DNA of 49,118 nt from Candidatus Gastranaerophilales bacterium (GTDB lineage Bacteria > Cyanobacteriota > Vampirovibrionia > Gastranaerophilales > Gastranaerophilaceae), in NCBI GenBank assembly GCA_944324365.1, contig CALUWA010000011.1, forward strand, positions 1 to 49,118, given 5' to 3'. Positions 42,959-49,118 of the stretch are shown piece by piece. Under the pieces are notes generated by a model, which was not told the DNA's origin, did not search any database, and saw only the letters and a program-made list of their open reading frames with translations. Both the position numbers and the translations under genes were made by a program. Every line of letters begins with the position of its first letter. The first letter of the stretch is position 1.

Positions 42959-43762
42959 ATGCAAAAGTATTATGAAACGGATAATATAACCTTATTTTTA
43001 GGGGATTGTATTGAAATTTTGAACCGTGCAACTCCTCAATCCGTTGATATGATTTTTGCTGATCCTCCTTATATGTTATCTAATGGTGGCATTACATGCC
43101 AATCTGGAGAGGTTGTTTCAGTCAATAAAGGCAAATGGGATGAGAGTAAAGGGATTGATGAGGATTTTGAATTCCACAATAAGTGGATAAAGGTTTGCAA
43201 AAGAGTTTTAAAACCTAATGGAACAATATGGATTTCAGGAACTTATCATTCTATTTATGCTTGTGGGTTTGCCTTACAAAAAAACGGATTTAAAATTTTA
43301 AATGACATTTGTTGGTTTAAACCCAATGCTTCACCCAATATGTCTTGCAGGTATTTTACAGCAAGTCATGAAACACTTTTATGGGCAAAAATAGATAACA
43401 AAGAAAAACATACATTTAATTATGAACTTATGAAAAATGGCAATTGGGGTGAAGATTTTATTAAAAAACCGGAAAAACAAATGCGTTCAGTTTGGGCAAT
43501 AGGAACTCCAAAAAGTTATGAAAAAGAATTCGGCAAGCACCCGACCCAGAAACCTTTAGAATTGTTAAGACGCATAATCCTTGCGTCAACGAACAAAGGC
43601 GATTTAATTCTCGACCCATTCACAGGAAGCTCAACAACTGGTATAATGGCATTAGAGTTAGGCAGGAAATTTATTGGAATAGACTTGGAAAAAGAATACT
43701 TAGACCTTTCTGTTAAAAGGTTTGAACAAGCATTTTCAAAGAAAGATAGAGCATGGCAGTAG
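42959..43762 (+). CDS. dpnA: DpnA-like adenine-specific DNA methyltransferase (beta class)
   Basis: 267 residues. Beta-class order: catalytic motif ADPPYMLS near the N-terminus (about 31-38), a target-recognition stretch, then SAM-binding motif DPFTGSSTTGIMALELGRKFIGID near the C-terminus. In DpnII systems this second methyltransferase also modifies single-stranded GATC, which protects incoming DNA during transformation. It overlaps the next gene by 10 bp. The start follows a -10 box by 6 nt with no ribosome binding site, suggesting a leaderless transcript. GATC specificity is inferred from the neighbours. Confidence 0.87.
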   Translation: MQKYYETDNITLFLGDCIEILNRATPQSVDMIFADPPYMLSNGGITCQSGEVVSVNKGKWDESKGIDEDFEFHNKWIKVCKRVLKPNGTIWISGTYHSIYACGFALQKNGFKILNDICWFKPNASPNMSCRYFTASHETLLWAKIDNKEKHTFNYELMKNGNWGEDFIKKPEKQMRSVWAIGTPKSYEKEFGKHPTQKPLELLRRIILASTNKGDLILDPFTGSSTTGIMALELGRKFIGIDLEKEYLDLSVKRFEQAFSKKDRAWQ

Positions 43763-44595
43763 TTTTAGAACAATTGAAAAATGAAACATATCCGATTGTT
43801 AAATGGGTTGGCGGAAAACGTCAGCTAATGTTTGAACTACTCAAAAATATGCCAATGTCTTACAACAGATATTTTGAACCTTTTATCGGTGGTGGTGCCC
43901 TGTTTTTTGAGTTGCAACCGCAAAATGCCTACATTTCAGATATGAACGAGGAGTTGATAAATTTATATTTAACTGTTCGTGATAATGTTTATGAATTAAT
44001 TTCAGATCTGAATAAGCATGAAGTATCAAAAGAATATTTTTTAGAAATAAGAAATTTAGATCGAACTGAAAAATATTCAACACTTTCAAATGTAGAAAAG
44101 GCAAGTCGTTTTATATACTTAAATAGGACTTGTTTTAACGGATTATACAGAGTAAATTCTCAAGGACAATTTAATGTCCCGTTTGGAAATTATAAAAATC
44201 CAAGAATAGTTGATGCGGATAATTTAATAAACTGTTCAAAATTACTTAAAGATACAGAAATTAAGTGTGCAGATTTTTCAGAGATTTTAGAGAATGTCCA
44301 AAAAGGCGATTTTGTCTATTTTGACCCTCCTTATGTTCCATTAAATGAAACATCTAGTTTTACTTCATATACAAAGGATGGTTTTGATTTAGATATGCAG
44401 TTTAAGCTGAGAGAAGTCTGTGATGAATTGGATTCTAGAGGTGTTCTGTTTATGCTTTCCAATTCTGATACTAATTTAGTAAATGAATTATATACCAATT
44501 ATGAAATAAAAAAAGTTTTTGCTTCTAGAGCAGTAAATGCTAATGCAAATGGTAGAGGCAAAATCACAGAAGTTTTAGTGAGGAATTATGACTAG
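43753..44595 (+). CDS. dpnM: DpnM-like GATC adenine methyltransferase (alpha class, Dam family)
   Basis: 280 residues, D12-class methyltransferase giving N6-methyladenine in GATC. Seen: SAM motif PIVKWVGGKRQLM (about 14-26), YFEPFIGGGALFFEL, the TCFNGLYRVNSQGQFNVPFG block typical of Dam/DpnM, and catalytic FDPPYVPL (about 193-200). It overlaps dpnA by 10 bp and the endonuclease gene by 8 bp. It protects host DNA from the endonuclease encoded next. Confidence 0.93.
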   Translation: MAVVLEQLKNETYPIVKWVGGKRQLMFELLKNMPMSYNRYFEPFIGGGALFFELQPQNAYISDMNEELINLYLTVRDNVYELISDLNKHEVSKEYFLEIRNLDRTEKYSTLSNVEKASRFIYLNRTCFNGLYRVNSQGQFNVPFGNYKNPRIVDADNLINCSKLLKDTEIKCADFSEILENVQKGDFVYFDPPYVPLNETSSFTSYTKDGFDLDMQFKLREVCDELDSRGVLFMLSNSDTNLVNELYTNYEIKKVFASRAVNANANGRGKITEVLVRNYD

Positions 44596-45445
44596 AAATT
44601 TTAAAGAATGGTTATCTACTTTTAGACCTTGTATTGCAGATTATGGCTATTATGCAGATTTTGATAAAATTACTAAGAATATAGATAACTTAAAAGTTGA
44701 GTTAAATATTTTAAACTCTTTAGTTGGTTCAAAAAATATTGAACAAGATTTTGAAAATATTATAAAAAAATATCCGGAAACTTTAAAATGTATTCCTTTA
44801 CTTTTAGCTGTTAGGGCTAATGAAATATATACAATAGATAAGGATGGTGAGTATAATTTTTCATTCAAGAAAATGAATTATTCTATTGAAGAATACAAAA
44901 TGTTTATGAGAAAAACAAAGCTTTTTGACTTGCTACAAAACCATATTGTAAATAATTTAGTAGATTATGCAACAGGTGTTGAAACAGGTTTAGATTCTAA
45001 TGCTCGTAAAAATCGTGGCGGGCATTTAATGGAAAATCTTGTTGAAAGTTATATTCAAAAAGCAGGTTTTATAAAGGGACAAAATTACTTTAAAGAAATG
45101 TATATCCATGAAATTGAGCAAAAATGGAATGTAAATTTATCAGCGATTTCTAATCAAGGTAAAATGGAAAAACGTTTTGATTTTGTAATAAAAACAGATA
45201 AACAAATTTATGTAATTGAAACCAATTTCTATGCTAGTGGAGGCTCAAAATTAAATGAAACAGCAAGAAGTTATAAAACACTAGCTCAAGAAGTTGCAAC
45301 AATAGATGGGGTAACATTTATCTGGTTCACTGATGGTTGTGGCTGGAATAGTGCTAAAAACAATCTTGAAGAAACCTTTGATGTTTTGGATACTCTTTAT
45401 AACATTCAAGATTTAGAAAATAATATTTTACTAAATTTAAAATAA
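44588..45445 (+). CDS. dpnB: DpnII/MboI-type restriction endonuclease (GATC)
   Basis: 285 residues, close to DpnII length. The family core is clear: NARKNRGGHLMENLVESYIQ, then KRFDFVIKTDKQIYVIETNFYASGGSKLNETARSY, in which D-x(n)-E-x-N forms the PD-(D/E)xK-like site, and FIWFTDGCGW. It cuts unmethylated GATC. GAGGAAT lies 5 nt before the ATG. Order here is dpnA-dpnM-dpnB, whereas the pneumococcal system is dpnM-dpnA-dpnB. Confidence 0.92.
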   Translation: MTRNFKEWLSTFRPCIADYGYYADFDKITKNIDNLKVELNILNSLVGSKNIEQDFENIIKKYPETLKCIPLLLAVRANEIYTIDKDGEYNFSFKKMNYSIEEYKMFMRKTKLFDLLQNHIVNNLVDYATGVETGLDSNARKNRGGHLMENLVESYIQKAGFIKGQNYFKEMYIHEIEQKWNVNLSAISNQGKMEKRFDFVIKTDKQIYVIETNFYASGGSKLNETARSYKTLAQEVATIDGVTFIWFTDGCGWNSAKNNLEETFDVLDTLYNIQDLENNILLNLK

Positions 45446-45457
45446 GTAAGGTCTTTA

Positions 45458-46249
45458 ATGAAAAACGCAATTGACACAACATTTGATTTTACATCTGATA
45501 CTCCTCATTATTGGGATAATTTTTGGCAAAATTGCGATGGGCTTGGCTGTGGAAGTGCAGATCCTGATACAAAAAGTCCTACTCTTAGGAAATACCATAA
45601 AATATTATGGAGTAAGTCATTACCTAACGGTGAATTTTTAGAATTGAAAGAGGGTAAAACTACTAATGAATATTTAAGATGGAAAGACTTTGTTTTTGGG
45701 AGTGATTCCATTATCAATATTTATCTACATAATATTAGACTAAAGGCTTTTATTGAAAAAGTTAAGATAGAAATAGAAAAAACTCAAAATTATAAAGTTT
45801 TTCTTGAAAACTATTTAAAAACCGCTTATACAATTGGTGGATGTATGATTTTCCCAAAAAGAGAACGTGACAATTCTATTAATTGCCAAAGAGGAATAAA
45901 TCGAGTTATCCAAGACCGATTTGATTTAACTTTAGAATGTATTAGAAGATATTACACTGGAGACTCAAATAGCCCATTAACAAATGTTTTTTCGAAGAAC
46001 TCTCAGTTTTTTGATTTATTCATAGATTTTAAAGGTTTTGTCAATTTCTTTTTATTACAAGATTTAGTAGCAGAAGATTATTCTGAAATAAAGCTGTTTT
46101 TGCAGAATAATTTGGCATTTACAGAAGACCCTAGACCTCAAACGGTAGAAGAATGGTTTATTTTATATAACAATCAAATGAATTTTCTAGCAAAAAGAAA
46201 TGAGCGTATTTCAAAGATAAGGTTTGATCATGAAAATTGTATTAAGTAG
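45458..46249 (+). CDS. DUF6994-family protein, unknown function, in the restriction operon
   Basis: 263 residues resembling the DUF6994 family. It begins with FDFTSDTPHYWD, followed by the family-like DPDTKSPTLRKYHKILWSKSLPNGE block, a GGCMIFPKRERDNSINCQRGINRVIQDRFDLTLECIRRYY core and FKGFVNFFLLQDLV. There is no signal peptide or membrane segment, and no catalytic motif I can name. It starts 12 nt after the endonuclease stop with AAGG upstream, and overlaps the Nmad3 gene by 20 bp, so it belongs to the same transcript. A role in defence is suggested only by position. Confidence 0.75.
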   Translation: MKNAIDTTFDFTSDTPHYWDNFWQNCDGLGCGSADPDTKSPTLRKYHKILWSKSLPNGEFLELKEGKTTNEYLRWKDFVFGSDSIINIYLHNIRLKAFIEKVKIEIEKTQNYKVFLENYLKTAYTIGGCMIFPKRERDNSINCQRGINRVIQDRFDLTLECIRRYYTGDSNSPLTNVFSKNSQFFDLFIDFKGFVNFFLLQDLVAEDYSEIKLFLQNNLAFTEDPRPQTVEEWFILYNNQMNFLAKRNERISKIRFDHENCIK

Positions 46250-47045
46250 AAAAGGATTTGATAGTGCATCTGGTGGATGTCCAAGTTTTATTATTGGAAA
46301 TAAATTGGTTTCTTTGCCAATACCCGATGAACATACAAAATTAAAATATAGCAATGTTGAAATTTATAATTATAATCTTGGTAAACTTTTTGAAAAAAGT
46401 GGAATTAAACCAAAATTAAACGGCAAAGAAATTTCGACTTGTCATCTAGACCCTGATATCGAAAATGGTTTGTTCGGACAGTGTTCGACTGCGGCACAGC
46501 ATTTAATGAATAATAATGTGGAAGTCGGTGATTTATTGTTATTCTTCGGCTGGTTTAGAGATTTTGATATTAAAAATTATAAATTTAGCAAATTAGATAT
46601 CGCAGGAAAACATTGTATATATGCTTATTTTAAAATCGGAAGAATTCTGGATTTAAACAAATCAGCAGAAAAACAAGAGGCATTAAAGCTTTCAGCAACT
46701 CATCCGCATATTGCTTATGACTCGAATGAATACAATAAAACTAATTTGTTATATGTCGCTGCTCCAATCTTAACTACAAATAGCAAAATTAGGGGGTGTG
46801 GGAGATTAAAATATTCAGAACAAACAACATTAACAAAACCCAATGAAAACAAATCAATTTGGCAGCTTCCGAAATGCTTTCTAAATACCAATATGACATA
46901 TCACACAAATAAAAATTGTTGGTCTGAATTGAATAATAATTTTTGTCAATTAAAAAGTGCATGTCGAGGACAAGAATTTATTATAAATGAAAATAAGGAT
47001 ATTGAAAAATGGGCAATTGAATTGATTAGAAATAATATTGATTAA
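46230..47045 (+). CDS. Nucleotide-modification-associated domain 3 (Nmad3) protein
   Basis: 271 residues with the N-terminal mark KIVLSRKGFDSASGGCPS, then HLDPDIENGLFGQCSTAAQHL and DLLLFFGWFRDFD, the pattern of the Nmad3 family. That family was named from its association with nucleotide or DNA-base modification genes in phages and bacteria; its activity is not established to my knowledge. ATG 46230 is preceded by AAGG and lies inside the DUF6994 gene. A Cys/Trp-containing C-terminal part (CWSELNNNFCQLKSACRG) is of unknown role. It converges on the DUF2971 gene with a 4-bp overlap. Confidence 0.75.
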   Translation: MKIVLSRKGFDSASGGCPSFIIGNKLVSLPIPDEHTKLKYSNVEIYNYNLGKLFEKSGIKPKLNGKEISTCHLDPDIENGLFGQCSTAAQHLMNNNVEVGDLLLFFGWFRDFDIKNYKFSKLDIAGKHCIYAYFKIGRILDLNKSAEKQEALKLSATHPHIAYDSNEYNKTNLLYVAAPILTTNSKIRGCGRLKYSEQTTLTKPNENKSIWQLPKCFLNTNMTYHTNKNCWSELNNNFCQLKSACRGQEFIINENKDIEKWAIELIRNNID

Positions 47046-48118
47046 ACTCTATAACTCTTGCATTCTTTCGGAGTCATTTTGTATTCAGTATTAGTTATAT
47101 CAATATCCATTATATATGTTTTTATTTTTAATTTTCTTGCAATTTTAATTAAGTAATTTTTATTAGCATTTTTCATCTTGGCTCCAAGATATATTGCTGT
47201 TGGACGTTGTTTTATCATGGGGTAAGCCTCACAATGTGATATAATACGCCATTCTTTTTCATATTCCCAATCCTTAGACTTATGTATAAGAACTTTATAA
47301 ATAGCTAAGTCGTCATCTTTTGGAATAAAAACCTTAACAGGAGCATTCATTAATATTATTTGTGACCAGTATGAAGAAAAAAAGTCCTTTGCATTAAATC
47401 TAGTCTTTGTATAAATTACAGGATATAATAATTCATAATGTCGAAATACACATTCATTTTTACAATTTAAACAAGGAGTAAAATAATCTTGAAACTCATA
47501 CTCAAGCACGAATCCCTTATGTGAATCTGCATAATGAGCCCACATAGGCGGAGAAGATGGAGTTTCGGAAAAACAGGCTATATGAGGATATGTTCTTAGA
47601 AATTCTTTTGCTTGTTTAATAGCTTGCAATATATGGAGTCTGAATCGTGGAATCCTTTTTTGAATAAAATTGGAATAAGTAGTATCTTTCATTGCTAGGA
47701 GTGCATTTATCTTTTTTAGATTTTTTTTAGGAATAATCTCTACTAACTTAGGATTATAGTCTAACCATTTTTGAAGCTTCCAACGATTTTGTGGATTGAT
47801 AATATCATTAATTATAGCATCAGGATCCACTTGAATTAAACAATCAAAGGGGTCATTAAAATCTGCAGGTTTGGAAGATACAACTAAATCTTTTTTAAGA
47901 GCATCTACAGTATAGTCGCTAAAGTTACGATATCTAAATAAACGTTTTGGTTTCAGTTCTTGGACTTTTTGACAAAAATCTTTTATTTTTGCATTATTTT
48001 CATCAGGACTATCATAGTTCCTAATAACAGTACTGTCCAATATTTCTTTAAATCTATCACGTACAGAGTTTTCTTCCATATTCGTATTATATATCAGACA
48101 ATTATTTAATACTTGCAT
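47042..48118 (-). CDS. DUF2971 protein, probable defence-associated
   Basis: 358 residues from ATG 48118, or 345 from ATG 48079. DUF2971 marks: LFRYRNFSDYTVDALKKDL, SSKPADFNDPFDC, ACFSETPSSPPMWAHYADSHKGFVLEYEF and KDWEYEKEWRII. A Cys pair (CLNCKNEC) lies in the middle. The family is common in defence and mobile regions; biochemical activity is not established. The shorter start is favoured because a minus-strand TATAAT (48086-48091) lies between the two ATGs, 6 nt before 48079. Confidence 0.75.
   Translation of the reverse strand: MQVLNNCLIYNTNMEENSVRDRFKEILDSTVIRNYDSPDENNAKIKDFCQKVQELKPKRLFRYRNFSDYTVDALKKDLVVSSKPADFNDPFDCLIQVDPDAIINDIINPQNRWKLQKWLDYNPKLVEIIPKKNLKKINALLAMKDTTYSNFIQKRIPRFRLHILQAIKQAKEFLRTYPHIACFSETPSSPPMWAHYADSHKGFVLEYEFQDYFTPCLNCKNECVFRHYELLYPVIYTKTRFNAKDFFSSYWSQIILMNAPVKVFIPKDDDLAIYKVLIHKSKDWEYEKEWRIISHCEAYPMIKQRPTAIYLGAKMKNANKNYLIKIARKLKIKTYIMDIDITNTEYKMTPKECKSYRV
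48086..48091 (-). promoter_or_regulatory. -10 box 6 nt before ATG 48079 of the DUF2971 gene
   Basis: TATAAT on the minus strand, followed by acgaat and then ATG; no Shine-Dalgarno. This spacing matches 38102 and 42959. Confidence 0.45.
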
Positions 48119-48165
48119 TATTTTGATATTTAAGTGATGAATACGACACCTAAAAAGGAGGTCGT

Positions 48166-48399
48166 ATGAGTAAAAGCAAGAAATACAAGATTAAACAAAA
48201 AGATTTTAGGAAGTTAGAAAAACTAGCTGAGCGGATTTATAATACAGCTACTGTAATTGATTATTTTTGCAGGACGCAGCAAGAAATTGAAGAGCTGTAT
48301 AATCTTACTCCAATCGTCGAAAATTTAAGGCGAGATACTGATACTGTGAACGCTTATTTTATAAATTACCCGGAAGGTAATATTCAAAAAAGATTTTAA
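48166..48399 (+). CDS. Small hypothetical protein
   Basis: 77 residues, strongly basic N-terminus (SKSKKYKIKQKDFRKLEK) and a mostly helical body, no membrane segment. A near-consensus Shine-Dalgarno (AAAAAGGAGGT) lies 5 nt before the ATG, so it is probably a real gene. No family recognised. The basic N-terminus could bind nucleic acid; this is inference. Confidence 0.6.
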   Translation: MSKSKKYKIKQKDFRKLEKLAERIYNTATVIDYFCRTQQEIEELYNLTPIVENLRRDTDTVNAYFINYPEGNIQKRF

Positions 48400-48624
48400 T
48401 ACCGTTCAAAAAGTGTTCAAAAAGCGCTGTATTGAATTTTATACTCATAAGAGATAGTAAAGCATATCTTACTTAAAAAGTTTGCTTAGAAAGCCTGTTA
48501 TCCGTTTTTATATAATTGCTCATTACAAAAATACTTTTTATGTCTAAATGATACGTTTTGTGTGTATTTACTTGATATTTAACCCATTGAGAGTGATATA
48601 TGTCATTACTGGCAAGAGGTAGCA
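48400..48624. other. AT-rich spacer with a tandem 11-bp repeat
   Basis: Contains two adjacent copies of 'gttcaaaaag' (48404-48426). No gene or clear promoter is seen. Confidence 0.4.
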
Positions 48625-48840
48625 ATGATTGAATTAGGCAAAAAGTACAAACTTAAAAAGATTAGAGGTTTTGAAAGCTCTGATAACGAGTACTACAAAG
48701 TAATTGGATTCTATAACTTCGACACTGTAATTTGTGAAAACGCCTACGGAGAAAGGTTTGTATTTATGAAAGAGTTTTTAATAGACCCACAAAAGCCTGA
48801 TGATATTTATTCAGATTTGATACTTGAAAGGAAAGAATGA
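48625..48840 (+). CDS. Small hypothetical protein
   Basis: 71 residues, mixed charged and aromatic, possibly a small beta-rich domain (KYKLKKIRGF, YYKVIGFYNFDTVICE). AGAGGT lies about 5 nt before the ATG. The stop overlaps the next gene (ATGATGA). It belongs to a row of at least three tiny overlapping genes running off the right edge, as in phage or plasmid accessory modules. Confidence 0.6.
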   Translation: MIELGKKYKLKKIRGFESSDNEYYKVIGFYNFDTVICENAYGERFVFMKEFLIDPQKPDDIYSDLILERKE

Positions 48841-49040
48841 TGACAGAAAAAGACTATGCACTTTATGGCACAAAGGTTTTGAATTTAAAGACTCAAGAAA
48901 TCGGCTTGCTAATTTGTATTTGGAAAAACAAGTTTGCAGATTCAGAAATAGATTATGCAACTTGCGTTGATAAACAAGGCAAAAGATATAATATAGAGCT
49001 TGATAACATACGAGGGTTTGAAGATGATTTTGAAAAATAA
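48837..49040 (+). CDS. Small hypothetical protein
   Basis: 67 residues; ALYGTKVLNLKTQEIGLLI and YATCVDKQGKRYNIELDNI suggest a small beta-barrel-like fold similar in size to the preceding protein. It overlaps the previous gene by 4 bp and the following frame by 17 bp, which supports coupled translation. No family recognised. Confidence 0.58.
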   Translation: MMTEKDYALYGTKVLNLKTQEIGLLICIWKNKFADSEIDYATCVDKQGKRYNIELDNIRGFEDDFEK

Positions 49041-49118
49041 ACTAACAAGAGAAACCTTAGAAATAACTTATCCTGAATTTAGAGAAAAGTTTGTAAAAGA
49101 AATCAGGATAGCTTTTGA
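49024..49118 (+). CDS. Start of a further gene, cut by the window edge
   Basis: ATG 49024 opens a frame (MILKNKLTRETLEITYPEFR...) that has no stop to the end of the window. GAGGG lies about 8 nt upstream and the frame overlaps the preceding gene. Partial; no function visible. Confidence 0.5.
   Translation, partial: MILKNKLTRETLEITYPEFREKFVKEIRIAF

Noticed and set aside
1-49118. CRISPR array, tRNA or rRNA genes
   Set aside because: The repeats here are long, mosaic and lack regular spacers; no cloverleaf with a GTTCRA-type T-arm or rRNA-like stretch was noticed by eye.
1-49118. Avoidance of GATC because of the DpnII-type system
   Set aside because: GATC sites are easily found, both in the repeats and in the restriction genes themselves; a proper count against expectation was not possible.

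Overview
The window is AT-rich bacterial chromosome, most likely from a gut member of Candidatus Gastranaerophilales (Vampirovibrionia, the non-photosynthetic relatives of Cyanobacteria). This rests on three things. Two prepilins carry the mature N-terminus FTLAEVLITLGIIG. The intergenic spaces hold a family of mosaic repeats built around an 'attgcgaggagcgaagcgaagcaatcc' type core. The genes are compact and tightly overlapping. The assignment is inference; no rRNA or tRNA gene was seen.

Layout. 1-5.8 kb: two type IV prepilin-like genes flank a membrane pyrophosphatase (hppA). Both prepilin frames run through repeat DNA before reaching the prepilin leader. 5.8-11 kb: a phosphohexomutase, two tandem PlsC acyltransferases and a Pro/Gln-rich protein with HEAT-like repeats. 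11-15.5 kb: a same-strand cluster of a C-terminal transketolase subunit, ftsE, ftsX, a degenerate receiver/GGDEF protein and an isochorismatase-family hydrolase. 15.5-16.35 kb is mosaic repeats. 16.35-24.7 kb: ribF, rpiB-comEC, a large TPR protein, and an N-acetylmuramoyl-L-alanine amidase overlapping murI. 24.7-31.9 kb: a pair of same-topology membrane proteins, an AGCS symporter with a family-4 uracil-DNA glycosylase, and an FAD oxidoreductase with a GT-C glycosyltransferase. 31.9-32.8 kb is again mosaic repeats. 32.8-39 kb: a MATE transporter, a secreted YDxYGN-repeat protein, an RgpF-epimerase fusion, a beheaded ABC-2 permease followed by an intact one, and a PHP-domain protein.

39-48 kb is a defence island and reads as more AT-rich than the rest. 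A Hachiman system (hamA-hamB) is transcribed leftwards. Diverging from it is a complete DpnII-type GATC restriction-modification operon (two methyltransferases and the endonuclease), which continues into a DUF6994 gene and a nucleotide-modification-associated (Nmad3) gene. A DUF2971 gene converges on it. The right edge holds a run of very small unknown genes with good ribosome binding sites.

Most striking points. (1) The second prepilin has a well-formed promoter, Shine-Dalgarno and ATG at 4430-4484. These are followed by a 10-G tract and about 517 bp of stop-free repeat DNA. Removing one G fuses that ATG in frame to the prepilin. This suggests phase variation, or a repeat array inserted inside a cleavable leader peptide. 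(2) Hairpins inside the dispersed repeats keep perfect pairing although their arm sequences differ between copies. (3) DUF6994 and Nmad3 form the tail of a DpnII-type operon beside Hachiman. (4) Several genes start 6-10 nt after a -10 box with no Shine-Dalgarno, suggesting leaderless transcripts.
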